A stretch of 64,000 nucleotides of DNA from Dicaeum eximium (taxonomy: Eukaryota; Chordata; Aves; Passeriformes; Dicaeidae), in assembly GCA_013396995.1 (NCBI GenBank), contig VWZP01005262.1, positions 624,213 to 688,212 on the forward strand, given 5' to 3'. Below are positions 12,201-27,200 of the stretch, in pieces. Each line of letters opens with the position of its first letter. Positions within the stretch are counted from its first letter, which is position 1. The notes beneath the pieces are model-generated. The model was given only the letters and a program-made list of their open reading frames with translations, made no database searches and was not told the origin of the DNA. The translations under genes and the position numbers were made by a program.

Positions 12201-15200
12201 TAAGGAGGCAATACAAGGTTGGCATAATAAAATTTTATTTTATAATATGGTGAAATATTGTATCATACAATAGGTGTACATTAATAACAGTCCTTAACTA
12301 ATAAAATTCTGCCTCCCCAGTCTGCATACTTCCTAGGTTGTTTCTGCAGCATCTCCCTGAAGTGCAAAAATTTGTACAAAAAAGTGCAAAAAAGTGGATC
12401 AGGTTGAATGTTTTAGACTGTACCAGATATTTCTTAACAACTCTTCTATAGAATCTTATCATTCTGATTTTGTTCAGTTCTCTTAATCTGGGCTTTTTAC
12501 AATGTTCAGTCATTTCCACCTTGAGGAAAACAGTTTGAGATGCAAAAATTTGTCAGGGACTTATATATCACCTTAAAACATTTAAATTAAGACTTAACTA
12601 AAACAATCAGCTATTCAGCAATGACATCCAGAAGGATTATTCTTGCCTGATAAGTTATGTTTTTCCTGACAGTTTGAATTACAATGTGTCATTGAAAAAC
12701 TTAGTACAATTCTATTTGTATTTGTTTTAAATTAAATTGCCTGTTCTTGAAGTAAGATAATTCAAAACAGAAAATTCAGTTTCTCAGTTGACATTAGTCT
12801 TTTTAATTTGCAGTCATGACATGTGATTACACAATCATTCCTTGTTAGTGTTATGTATTAATATCAATTAGTGTGACTGGAGGCACAGTGCTGCTCACCT
12901 TTAAGCAAAGCTAAATGTGTTTCTGAACCATTTCTAAGGCACTTGGAATAAGCAAAAAAACCACATATAACACAAGGTTAGTTTTACATATAGTAGCAAG
13001 GCAACTTTTCAGTTTAGTAATACAGAATGAATATTTTGATTAAGAAATACATATTTATTTATTCTGGGAGCCATTTCAACTGTTTAGAATGCTACTTATA
13101 TTGGGTGAAGATTGCTTAGAGTGAATACAAAACAAACATCTAGGAGCCAAGGCTGCATGTTCCTATAAGCACATTGCCATTTTCTCTTCTTGAATATAAA
13201 AATATGTTTTGCTCAGCCTTGTGTCCTCAGATAGTAGTGAAATCCAGTTGGTTTCAGTGGTCAGATTCAAGTTATTTGCTGCAAAGATTAATTTTTTTTA
13301 ATGTGCAATTAAGAAAAAAAGTATATTCATTAATAAAACTGGTTAAAGTAGCCTTCAAATTAGCCTCAGTTACATAAGTGCAATATTCTGCATTTTCAGA
13401 GTATAATGGATTAAAAATTAATAAACTCCTGTGATTTTATTAGCAATATTCACCAGAATGTGCTACTGCCTTTCATCTTGGTATCAGAGGAAGATGCTGC
13501 AGGGATTTATTTCTTTTTTGTAAGACCCTTAAGGGACATTTTACATGTATTTTATTTCCTGCACAAGTTAATGGTGGAAGGGGATCCATTTGTTTTGAGT
13601 AGTTGACTACTGAATTAGTCTATAAAAATAACCTAAAATGTGTTAATTCTCATCTGTTCTTCCATCCCCCTCCTCTAGCTAATTGAAATACTAGTAAATT
13701 CCTCCTATCTTGCCTTTGGAGGAGCAGTGTACCATACTGAGTAAAAAGCCATTGATCCCCATAGTAAGAGCTGTAGGGAACTGAAAGATACTTGTGTAAA
13801 TGCAGCAGGTCACAGCAGGGTCCTAGGCCTTTTCTGTTGTTTTAATTTTGTTTGATGTGGCTGTTATAAGTATGTATAAATACCCATTTGTTTCTTTTTC
13901 CCCTTGAGAAATGGGAAGAAAAGGTGGAGAGGGGGATGTAAAGGGGAATAAAGATCTTGCCCACAAAATTTATGTTTTTCTTACAAGACAAGAGGCAGAA
14001 ATAGGAAAGGAGTTCACATCTCCTCCTTCTGCTAGTGAGTTTGAGTTTTAATCCTTTCTTTTGGTGCTCTAAATGATCTGTTAGTAAGCATAGATTTTGG
14101 TAAGTCAAAGTGCATTTAAGCACATAAATGCATACCTAACTTTCAGTACTTGATTTGCCTCACTGAAAGCAGTGGAATGACATGCATGCTTAAATGCTCT
14201 GAAGCTTGGAAAAGGTAAATATGCTAACATACTGCTTTGAGAACAAATGAGTAAAGGTGGGCATTTCTGCTCTGGAAGACTGATGATGCTGGCAGGAGGT
14301 GAAACAAAGTCAGAAACTCACATTCTGAAGTATTGAGCTTGTAAACTCACTTTGTAAAATGAATACCTGCTTTCTTTACACATTGGTTGGGGTAGATTTT
14401 TTTTTCTGTAGAAATAATATACATTACTGGTAGGATTAATTCTTTGCTAGCAAAGGTGTCTCCAAGAGGAGTTAAAAAAATAAAACTGACAGCTGATCTA
14501 GGGTAAGTACAAGTTACAGTCAGAATCAACAAGCCTGACACTTTTTCCTGGTAGGTAAATCTTTGACTAAGACTTTTGTCATCTTCTATGGACTGCATGC
14601 TCATAGTATGTTAGCTACAATAAATGTTTCAGTAAATGCTTTCAATTTAAATGTAATTACATGTGGTTGACATGTGTCAGGCAGACTCATTTAAAAAACC
14701 AAAAAACCCAGTAATTTGTTTATGAGAGTGGAAAGGCTGCAAAAATGGCAACCTATGGAGCAATTTCTAGCAATTACTGCAAGTTTTTAGAAGTTCTGTA
14801 AAAAGATATTTTCTGTCTTAAGGAAAGTAAAGCCACTTGAAGGGGATGTCAAAATTTGTAAGTAAATACATGTCATGTGTTATTTAAAATGTTAGAGCTT
14901 GCACTAATTGCAAGGATTATAAAGATAGATCAGTAGTCATAGAGGTATCACATTTTTGTTTTATTTCAAGAAGAATTTTAATTACAGGTAGGTAATATTA
15001 TTTTGAGGATTCATTTTCATATATTTCCCCTACATCCTTTTTCACCATTTAGTTCGTCTGTTCATTTTCAGTTTCCTCATGTTAATAAGCCAAGGTGCAT
15101 ATGATTATCTGACATTTTGCTTTTTTGAGTTTTTTTGTTTATTTATTATTTTCATTTGGTTCTCTTTTATTTATTTTTATTTTTTTTCTTTTGTTCATTT

Positions 15201-18200
15201 TTTTCAATCACTTCTATCCTTCCACTCAAATCCTCCTTTAACCCACTACTGAAATTAGAGCCATCAGCTCCTCCTCAAGACATTAGTTGCACAAGCCCCA
15301 GCTCCACTAGCATTTTGGTAAGTTGGAAACCTCCACCAGTGGAAAAGCAGAACGGCATTATCACTGCATACTCCATCAAGTACATTGGAATTGATGGAGA
15401 AGATGTCAAGCCCCATGAAATTTTGGGAATTGCCTCGGACAGTACCCAGTACCTTTTGGAACAGCTGGAAAAGTGGACTGAGTACCGGATCTCTGTGACT
15501 GCTCACACTGATGTTGGACCTGGCCCAGAGAGCTTAGCAGTATTGATTCGGACAGATGAAGATGGTATGTTGCCTCCACTACATCAGTTTGCACCTCTAT
15601 GGCTCTGTCATCTGCTGTCTTTTGTATAGGCTAACAGTAATTTTTCCTGCTCCCCTTTTTTTTTTTTTTTTTCCCCCCAAATATAACCAGATATTATCAC
15701 CCTTTGAGCTTTTTAATCAAAGACTGTTCTTTCTACACCATTTTTCTATTTGGTATTTTTGTATTTTTTAATCAGATTTTTTTTTTTTTGCAAGTGACAT
15801 GAATCTGCTGCTCCTTTGAGCCCATACATACCCTTCTTGCTCCTCTGTTAATGAAAAATAACTCCTAGGGAAAAAACTTTCTGCCTTTTCCTTGATTTTA
15901 CAGTCATTGTCATTTTTAAACAGTTATGTGTATAAACTTTTTTTCAGGTTTTGGTTTTTTAGTTGGTTGTTTGTTTTTTTAACTGCTTTTTTCTTCCATA
16001 TTGTGCTTTTTGATTTGAGGGTTTTTTTAGGTTGTGGGTTTTTTTGTTGGCTTTTTTTTTAGTTTTGTGTTTTGATCTTGGAAAACTGATGCTCCACACA
16101 TTTTCTTTTCTTCCATTCTTGAAAGTGACCGAAGACAGCCTTGTAATCAGCATCCTTTTTATCCTGAGGAAAAAACAAACCAAAATAAAACATAGAACTT
16201 GACAAACAAAAAAAAGGGAAACATTTTTTTAATCTTTTGTGGTTTTGTTATTATTATGGTATTATTATTTCAATGATTAAAATATCTCTTTGTACTATAA
16301 TGCTTTGAGTCTCAAAGCATCTTCCTTGGCTTTTGTACATTTTTACATGTTTTTCTATTTCTCTAATACTCCTTTTTCTTCCATTTTTTTGCATCAGTCA
16401 TGTTTTTTGATCTTTTCACTGAAAGGTAGAGCAGATTTGTTGAGCATTTTCATTTGCTGAATGATTTGTATTCTTCAAAGACAACATAGTGAGTCTGCCC
16501 TTTCTTAAGAAAAAGCGAAAGACATGGGTGGGACAGGTGGCTGTAATTCTCTTCTGTCCAATGATGTTGTTCCAGTTCCTAGTGGTCCTCCTCGCAAAGT
16601 CGAGGTAGAGGCTGTCAACTCCACTGCTGTTAGAGTGTCTTGGCGCTCGCCTGTGCCCAATAAGCAGCACGGTCAGATCCGAGGGTACCAGGTCCACTAC
16701 GTGAGGATGGAAAACGGAGAGCCAAAGGGCCAGCCCATGCTGAAGGACATCATGCTGGCAGATGCACAGGTAACTGGGACACGCCCTTCTTCTCTAGTGA
16801 AAACCTTTCATTTACCAGAGAAAAATCCAAAACTGCCTTTTGTTGTTGAGGGTGTTTTTGCTTTCTATTTAAGTCCACCAGCTAGCATTTTCTGTCTATT
16901 TTAAAAACATGTTTTTCAGAACACTTACATTTAAAGGTTCGTGGGCCAAAACAAGACAATTTCTACTCTATTTATCTGCAGCTAAATCCTAGCCTACGTC
17001 ATTATTCTGATTCTGTTAAACCTGGAGACTTTACCTATACTCTAAAGTCCTAAAGCATCAGGGTGAGCTGATCCAGAGCCAGTGTAGTAAACTGGGCATG
17101 GCCTGATCCACCCATCTTCTATTTCATTGTTTCAGTGGAGAGAGCAGAATCATTAGAAACCTGTGTTAGCCTGTTATTACAGTGTTTCTCTGATTAGCTT
17201 GTATGCACCTTACTGTACAAGAAATTCACAAGAAATTATTGTTCTGAATGTAATTTTAGAAACTACTGAGGTATTATACTTTTATTATTCATGTCAGGAA
17301 CTTCAATAAAATGAAGAACTTAGTTTGAATCGGTATGTGGTTATTTATATTTCAAAATTTCCCATCTGTTTTAGAAATTATGAGATTATGAAATAATGGA
17401 AACATCCCATTTAAAAAGCTTCTCAAACTAAGATTTTACTGATTAAGTTATACCATCACTCTGTAAAACTTAATATTTCCAAAGCTCCTGACACTGAAGG
17501 AGTTGTCCTATGGGAAACTATTATCCATTTTAAGTGTCTCGCTGTTAGCTCACAGTTTATGACTATATTGACTGGAAATAAAAAGAAATTATTAACCTAA
17601 ATCAAAGAGTAAAATCTGTTTGGTAAGCATTTTACATGGTTAAACAAATAGGGGGTTGTCTTCTTCTTTTTTTTTTTTTTTCCCTTTTCAGTCTTAGTTC
17701 TGGATTTCAGATTTGCAGAGACCTCTTTGGAGAATAGGTCTCCTACCTGCATTTTGCTCATAGCCCTATCTGCAAAATACCATGTTTGTTTCTGGTGGAC
17801 TTTGTGGCCAGTATTTACTTTCTTGTTTTGGAAAACATGGTGTTCTTACGGTTTAGATTCAGAGACAAAGATGAACGTAGGTCAGGAAGTGAGAAGGGAA
17901 AGGAAAAGGGAGAGGAGATGGGAAAGGACATGCTAGTGTGCTTTGGTTCTCCTTTTCACAAATTTTTACTTTCAACCTCTCTCTGACAGAGGATTTAAAT
18001 TATTTCAAACACTAGAAGGTCAGTAACTGGAGACTAAATGAGATATTAGAGTCCAAATATCATAAAGGCAAAAGTTCTATTTCTACTTTTGTCAAGTTTA
18101 GCTTTGACCAGCCCAGTTAGCACTGTTTCACGGAGAACAGTCAGCTCCTTTCTCTTCCCACCACTTCTTCCTGCCTATAGTATTTCTATGATACATGTGA

Positions 18201-21200
18201 TAAAGTCTTGTGCAGGTATGAAGACCTTGATGGTAAAATATCTGTGTGGTTTCAAGACTTAATGCATTGAATTAGTTTAGGAAACTGAAGTATATAGCCT
18301 GGTAACATGATTAAATAAACCAGGTAGCCTTTAATTCTTGCCTTGGTAACTTTTAATGAAAAACTATTATAAAATAGTACTACATGGTACAAGAGGATTC
18401 ATTACTTCTTTTATTTGTCAATGAAAGAGAAGTAACTGGATTTTAGGGCAAACAGAAATGGAATTAAAAATGCCTGGCCTGATTTCATTAATAAAATTTC
18501 ATGTGATTCTACATGGATAATTCGAACTGTACATGACTTTTTCAGGCATCTTTCATATTCATTTTACTATAAAGAAGAAAACTTTATTTCAACCAGGCTA
18601 CAAATATCCTTATTTCTTTTGTTTTTCCTTTCTACTCCTTTAATGTAAATTAGTGGGAATATGATGATACTACTGAACATGTAAGTACTTTCTGACTGGG
18701 CAGAAAAACATTATGTGTTTGGGTTGAGATTCTTCTGTCTTGCTTGTTTGCTTGTAGCATTGTATGGGTTTGTTTCAGGTTAGATTTTTTTTTTTGGTGC
18801 TTTCTTTGGGTTTGTTTTTGTTTTTGTTTTGCAGAGTGTTTTTCTGTCATTTGCACAAATGCATGTTCCTAACATCAAGGGTTTTCTCCTGTGACACCTT
18901 TTTCCTTTGTAGTTCTTTTTTTTTATTTTCTCAGGGAGAGTAGGGTTACTGTTGCTTGCCTTTTCTGGGGTTTAGCATGATGCCAAAATGTACAGCACTG
19001 ATATGTGTTTTCATCTTTTTGATGGCTGTCACTAACTTTGCCTCACAACTTCTTCTTTACAAGGTGATAGAAAAATAAAACAGAAGTGGTTCAGAGTTAC
19101 ATATCAATAGCTTTATTTTTCTGTATTCACTGTAAGGTTAATTCTTTTTGTGTGTATAACTGAAAGTAAAAGTCAGTCATGCTTTCTTTTGTGTAAAATA
19201 AATGCAAGCTATCAGGAAAGCCAGATGCCCTGCAGTGTTTATGCCTAAGTAATACTGTTTGCTGTATCCAAAGCACACTTTCAAACGTTACATGCAGCCA
19301 TAGCTCTTACACCATGAAGCACTGGTTGTTTTACATGAGGCTAATATCTTCATAAGTCTTTTTGTTTTCTGGTTTTGTGGGGGTTTTTTTACCTTTTACA
19401 GTTTAATTCTGGTAGTATCAGGTGCAGTCTTCTTATGAAAGATATGAAGTCTTTCTTACTGCTTTTGGCCTTACAGTTCAATTCAATTCTGAGATAGAGT
19501 CTAAGAAGGGGATCTTTTGATAGTAGATTCTTATGTGTTGTTTCATTTTGTTGTTTATATTTTTTTTAAATTGAGCTATTCACCCACTTATTCTGATCAT
19601 TACCTAATTATTTCTATATTGCTAATAACTGTATATACAATGCTGAATTCTAATCTCATCTTTACTAAACTCATATGTACTACCTTGAAAAATCCATATA
19701 CTATGAATAGTCTGGCCCATGATTTTTATATTATTTTTTCATGGCTGTTGCATCTGAGGGATGTGTGATTGCACATTTGCTATTTATTCTAGATGTATAA
19801 ATACACCATCCCTCTGGCAGCATTGAAATTTAGTGCAGGTTCATTCCGCCATATGAAAATGCAAAGGAGTACTCCAATTGTTACAGGGTGGAAGTTGGGG
19901 ACTGGGCTCGTCAGTTACCTCCAAATACTGTCCTTTTATATTTGCATATAAGATTTATTTACATGATGAGTGTCAAAACCTATTCCTCCTGCTGTCCTTG
20001 TAGCAGGACATAAGTTTAGTACCTTTCTGGTACGCCTTTTAGCATCTTCTCTGTGCATATATGCGTGTGCACACACACGTATGAAAAGGTACCCCCTTGC
20101 TCTAAAATTTACACCTTCATGTTGTTGCTGTTACTTTGCTCTAGCTGAAGAGCTACTTTTTTGGTAACTGCTGTCATCTGAGGGCCATCAGTTCTATCCT
20201 CTCACCAGATTTTTAGTGGTGTTCTACATAGTTCTTTTAGACCTGAAGGACTAGTTGTTTCTGAAGTGACACAGTGTTGCTGTCAAAATGTTATGGAAGC
20301 GACGAGGCTCTTTTGTTCAGCTAAACCATCATTACTTCCAAAGTGTCCAAGTAAATGCAATATTTTTCTTACTAGGCATTTTAGAGCTATACCAATGATA
20401 TCCTGTTAATGATTAAATTAAACTGATTTTCTCATATCTACATGTGCATGTGTTTCACAATGTCAGTAGTATTCCTCAGGCAAGGTATTTCAGAATAATT
20501 TTTCACTGTTCACACCACTAAGCCTTTGGCCTTTTGCTTTAAACTACCTGAGGCATACTATTTAGATGTGTGCTGTCCTTTATTGCTTAAGTGAGTGAAA
20601 TGTTTTGCATTATTAAGTATTTCACACAGTAGTCTGTTGCTGCACTCAAATGCTTGCCATCACTGCCAATAGCTCAAAAGTGTAATATAAATGGGGTTTC
20701 TAAAGGATTCTGCATCCTCCTGGGAAACAATCTATTTTAAATTAATTGTTCTTATTTTATTTTATTTCATCTTAGGAAATGATAATTTCTGGGCTTCAGC
20801 CTGAAACTACATACTCTTTCACTGTGACAGCCTATACAACTAAAGGTGACGGAGCACGCAGCAAACCCAAACTTGTATCTACTACTGGTGCAGGTAATAC
20901 TTTCATACAAATTGAGCTCTAAATTAATCCTTTGACTGTTTCTGCTACTGTTTTGTTCCTATTATTTGGAAGTCTCCTGTTGTATGAAAAGTGTTTCTAG
21001 GACATAGGATTTTCTGTTTCAGTATTTGGACCTTCATTTGTTTCGATAAAAATAGAGCCAGTGACTCCCTTTGTCCCTTTCTTAGTTCCAGATGAGGTCA
21101 CTTCATAGTTTTTAGTAGCTCTTCCACTATAATTGGTGTCTTCTTTGAGAGGAAAAAATAGAAAATTCGGAGCTGATAAGGATATTTGAAAAACTTGTAA

Positions 21201-24200
21201 AGGGCTTTCATGATCTTTGTGAAAGTAGCAACACTGCTGCCTGTCAGTGAAAACATTGAAAGAACCCATCTGTATGACATTCATAACTTATCTCAGACGA
21301 ATGTAATTATTAAACCAGAGAATTGGAAAACAGAATGAAACTCAATCCTGTGAAACCCTGAAGCACATATTGATTCAGGGGTAATTTAAGGAACAAACCA
21401 GGGCAAAATTCACCCTTTCGCTGGGTTCAGAATGTGTTTGATCTCAGGTGGTATTAAATGCTGGATATCTTGACTGCATAACCAATAGAGCAGTTAGCAC
21501 AGATAGGATTACCAAAACTGCTTTTAAATGAGGAGCAATTCTTAAATTTTCTTCTTAGATGTGTCACTGTGGCACGGCTTAACCAATTGATGACACCAGA
21601 GGGTTAGTGTGATGCTTATCTGCAGGTGTTCACAATCTTTAGGTATTGTGTTCATTTTCAGGGATTTGTAGTGCAGCCATTAAGAATATTCTATTACAAT
21701 CACATATAGCACCATTACCAATTCTCTGAATAACAATGTATTGTTTATGCTAATAGATAAAATCCAAAAGACATATATATTTGTATTTATAGTGATTGAT
21801 TCAATTTTTAAAACAATCACTGAATGCAGAACACATCTTGTATTAATATCAAAACCATCTATATCCTTTATTAGATTCCTTGGAAAAATCTCAGTCTTGG
21901 TGGCTAGATGCACAATGCTTCATTTCAGGTCTTAGAATACATTCTAGTCATTACTCTTGGCTATTGCTGAAACTTACTCTCTAACTTCTTGTCTTTCCTG
22001 AATTCTCATACTCTGAGAAAAAAAAAGATACTATCTATTTCTGGCACATACTGGAACTTTATTTAAGAAAGAAAAGGCACTTGATCCATTACTCTTTTTT
22101 AAAGTTCAATTCCCTGTTTAAAACCACAGTTATAAAACTATGATTTTACTAGTTCCTAGACATAAACATAGGTTATGCAAATATGCTTGCAAAACTTAAA
22201 GTTTCACTGCATTTAGTCCTTATTGACTTCATGTGTCATTGTACTAAGAACCCCGATGATTCTAGTTTAAAAAGACAGAACAAATCCTGTGAGCCATATA
22301 AACTTGATTGAAAAGCAATGGAGAATCAGAGGCATGTCTGTAAATGTAATGCATATTGCACTGCTCTTGTCATTTGCTTAACCCTGTGAACAAGTAATAT
22401 TTGTCCCTGGGATTAACAGCTGGTTACCTTTTTGCTCCTTCATACATCCCAGACTGTATGAAATCTCTTCACTTCGTCTTACAGCTTGCTGTGTTTGGGC
22501 TGTTTTTGTAAGAAAAATTTGTATGTAGATTTTTGAAAAATGAGACATTGAATATAGTCAGTACCAAGAGCTTACTGCTCACTTTCTGTGAGAATGCATC
22601 ACACAAGGGAAGGAATGATGCATTAACACCAAAGGCTTGTAGGTCTGTAATGCAGTCTCCTATTTACTTTGAGTTTCTATTTGGTTTTTTTTCCCTAGAA
22701 AGGTACTTTTGGAATACCACAATAAAGAAAATGAAGGATCTGACTTTCTAGTCTAACTTTTAAAGTTTGAATGAGATTGACTGCGATTATATCCATAAAA
22801 GATATGAAAGGAGAATATATGTTTGAACATTTACTAGAGAAGCTGTCTGTAAGGTATCCTGACAATAAGTAACTATTCAGCTGTGCAATTAGTGATGCAA
22901 AAGCATAATTTAATTTTTAGGCAGGAAAGATTAACCAAACATAAGCCTATAGTATGGTAACTCAGTTATTAGTAAAGTCACTGAATGCTGTTGATATTTT
23001 TATTAAAGAGTGTGTTTTTGTCGTGTGTTCGGTTTCCTTTCCTCACTATTGAAATCAAGTGGAACAAAAACTGTTACTGAACATTTCTAAATCAAAATAC
23101 TTATTAAATTACTTGGGGCAGAAGTTACAAAATGTATGATTAACAAGACCTTGATAAAAATAAAGACTTACTAGTCAGTGATATCATACAACTTTTATGA
23201 AGATTTTAATCAGACCTTTAATTTCTGTGTCACAGTAGATGAAGAATCTCATAGGACAATAGCTTGTCCATTAATTATCTTTTGCTTTCACATTGGACAG
23301 AACTCTTGAAATACAGATTTCAGGTAAAAGGTGAAAGTTTATGTTAAAGCAGTGGTGTATTTTATAGCAGCTAACAGAAACAAATTACTTCAGGTAATTT
23401 GGCAAAGGCAGCTTGCATGAGCTTCTACTAGAGGCAAGCCATTGCAGCAGTAATATCTGTTGCAAAGGGGTGTTGGGAGAGATGTCTTGCTGTTTACTAA
23501 TGGAAGAGGATTTCACTAGATGAGAGAATTTATTTTATTTTGTAGACAATTTCACATATACATATACATATATACAACTGCATAGAAGCCTGTAATTTAT
23601 ACTAGAAGACTAATATTTGTAAGTAAATCATACTGAAAGTAAATGTTAACTGAAAGCTGTCTGGAAATAAAAAGAAATTTCTCTGCTTTGCAACATTAGC
23701 TAGGTTTTACGGTATTTAAAATAAATTACCATTGTTATTTCTTATTTTAGTCACTGAGTATTTTATTGGATAAATAAACTTTATTAGTTCCCTAGTTCTG
23801 ATCAAGAGTAAGTCTTAGTTTTTTCCTTTCTCTGTAGTTATGAAAGAGGTTAAAATGTCATCCAAATTGTGAAGTCTGCCACAAGAACAAACAAAATGGC
23901 AATTTATTACAAAAATAATTTAGTTATACCTTCCAGTGATCTCTCCTCTAGATAGCAAAAGGAGTATTATGCTTTTTAGGCAAACTCTGTTTTTATTTTA
24001 AAATAACTCTCTGTTATTTTCTCTGCTACACTGGTGCCAGTAATGGTTAGAATGCAGACAAAACTATGGCTTGCAAAAGGCCTTCACAGACTTCTCTTTG
24101 TTCCATAAAGACTTTTAGTTACCAATGAGAAAAAGTCAGAACTAATCAGAGAAATATTCTTTACACCACAGAAAGTGTGGGAAAACACACAAGATTCCAC

Positions 24201-27200
24201 AATAATGCTGGCAGATGAACTCAACATTTAAATTTAAAGATATTGGGAAAATTTATATAAAACCTACCTATAATTCTTACAAATTAGAAGCAACGTCATG
24301 ACTTACGACAGATGTAATGAGGAAAGAGCTTACTAAATGCAGAGTTTTCTTCAAGGCAAGCCATTCTTCTCTCCTTATTCCTAATTCTTTATGGAATGGT
24401 AGTTAGACCTTCTGACAATAACAATCTGATTTGCTGGGTGCCTGAGAACTGAAGATAAGTAATAAAATCTATTGAAGTGTTTAAATACAGGAACCAGAGC
24501 TCACAGTGCAGCAGTTACATTCACATGGGACGGCTTTGAATGCAGATGAAACTAATTAGTCTTTGTTGAAGACAGTGTTGTCATTGCAGTGCTACTCCCA
24601 AAACTATTCTAGTCTCTTGACCTGTCAGGCATTCCTATGGAATGAGCACCAGATTTCTAAATAGTTATGGATATGTTTCATTATCAATAAATCACTGTAA
24701 TAGAAACAGACCTTTTTTGAAATAGAAGTATAATGACAATATAAATGAAAAGTATACAAATATATGCGAACAATTTAAAATTAATTAATCAATTAAATAG
24801 AAACAGTAAATGAGAATTCATATTGTCACTCCAAAAATGTACACTATCTAAATTGTATAATGGTATTTCTGGCTTGATTAGGATTCTGTCCTCTCTGGGC
24901 TGATTCAATTCAGTTCCTCCTCAATGTCCATACCACACTTGAAGTCTGAACTTCTCTAAAAGACAGGTCACCAGTTTGGACAAATGGGTCCCAATTAAGA
25001 TTATGACTGTATGTAGTGTATAGGTTAAGAAGAGCTACCAATTTAGCCTTCTTCAAAAGAAATCCAGTTCATGTGCACAAAAACCATGCTGGAAAATAAA
25101 TCATGTGATAAGCCATGCTGGAAAATACTGAATTCCGAACTGCGCTACCTCTCCACACTGAAAGAGTGGAGGCAGAAGTGATTTGCGCGTGGAAACTAGA
25201 ATGAGAGGGTTCTATCATGTATAGTAATGATTTTTGAGGGCAGGGTTGTTCTGACTTCTACCACATTTCTACTGTATAATGATAAAGTTATGTAAAACTT
25301 ATCTAGGAACTTGGTATTTCTTCATTAATTATTTTCCCATTTACAGGAAATGTGCCTTCGATTAAATGCATGAAAACTTATGACAGTACTTATTTTTTTT
25401 TTTTTTGCAAACAAGGATTTGTGAGACAGGACCATTCATAAGATGTTTGTTGGAAGTTTTACTTTCTGATTTGTGTTCTTACTTCCTGTGCCTCTGAATA
25501 TGTTCTGTATTTAGAAATAATGGTAAGGGAAGAAGACAAAAAAGCAGTAAACATCTTTACTGTTGCAGTTCCTTATACTGTATGACTAAATAGTGCAGGA
25601 GCCAGACACTATTTCTTCATTAGGACAGTAATGTGTGGAACTAAGAGTGAGGAAAGGGAAAATATGTCCCCGTTCCTGCTGAAACTAGCCTCAAGAATTG
25701 TAAGTGCAATTGTGTTTATAAATATCCTCTTTAAATAACATTGTGCTACAGTTCCAGGCAAACCCCGGCTTGTGATTAGCCACACACAGATGAACACGGC
25801 TCTAATTCAGTGGCATCCTCCTGTGGAAACTTTTGGCCCGCTGCAGGGTTATCGCCTGAAGTTTGGTCGCAAAGATATGGATACCTTAACGACCATGGAG
25901 TTCTCAGAGAAGGAAGATCACTTCACGGCCACAGACATTCACAAAGGAGCTTCTTATGTCTTCAGGCTCTCAGCTAGAAATAAAGTGGGCTTTGGGGAGG
26001 AGATGGTTAAAGAGATTTCTGTTCCTGAAGAGGTACCCAGTGGATTTCCCCAAAATCTCCACTCGGAAAGCTCTACTTCTACATCAGTTCAATTAACTTG
26101 GCAGATGCCGCTCTTGGCAGAAAGAAATGGCATTATCACCAAGTATACCATCTTGTACAGAGATACCAATGTTGCTTACCAGCCAGTTGAACTCCCTGTT
26201 GTTCCTGCTGATACCACTATGACACTTTCTGGCTTAAAACCAGATACCACTTATGATGTAAAAGTACGTGCCCACACAAGCAAAGGGCCTGGTCCATATA
26301 GTCCAAGTGTCCAGTTCAGGACACTACCCGTGGATCAAGGTAGGATTTGTCTGCTTATGGCGTTGACCTTTAAAGGAGTATCGGTCTTTGGATATCAGTG
26401 TTTTTGAAGGTGTAATAAAGCTGACCGGCCCATTCATAAAAATAGGTTCATCAAACACAAAAGGTAAAGTATATAAATCTTAATGTGTTTTGGATGCCTA
26501 GAATTCAGTTGTCCCTTGCCAAGCAAGTTCTGGGTAACTTCTTCACAATATTTTCAGGTAAGAAAAAATGTGTGTATTGGGTTGTCACTAGATAAGAGTG
26601 AAAATGAGTTTAAATGTGATATTTAAATATGAAAAAACAGGTAGGAGAATCGAATCCTTGCTGATTTTTGACCTAAATGGAAAACTAATACTCCCAAGTA
26701 GCAGTGGAAATATGACAAGATCTAAGCTCCAAGATGTTGTTTATATACATTGTTTCTTTTTTTCCAGCAGTGTTTGCAAAAAATTTTCATGTTAAAGCAG
26801 TAATGAAGACTTCTGTTTTGCTGTCCTGGGAAATTCCAGAAAACTACAATTCAGCTTTGCCTTTCAAAGTAAGTTACTTTCCATTTGTACAAGAGAAAAT
26901 AACAGAAACATGACAATGTATTTACCTGATTAAGTAGCTTACTGAAGATGAATCATGAACATGTATTGCGGATGGGTATAGTTGTTTCTAAGATCACTAA
27001 CTTTTCATTCACCACTTCAGTATTTTGAAGAAAACAATGGAAGAAAATAAATTTTTTCTTACTTTTTTCTAGTCCTTTCCATAGAGAATGCAATTGAGTA
27101 CCATTTTTGGTTATGTCTCCTCAATGTACAACAGGAGATTTTTGATTTGCAGTTCTTTTCTTCCACTAGCTATAGCTTTATTCAGACACAGAGACTCAGT

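Noticed and set aside
15135..15258. Met start and hydrophobic stretch in front of FN3-4 as an alternative first exon with signal peptide
   Set aside because: The stretch is the T-rich intron end; the AAATTAG acceptor and phase match the upstream exon. No promoter evidence.
15264..15594. Minus-strand open frames over the FN3-4 exon
   Set aside because: Antisense shadows of a clear plus-strand exon.
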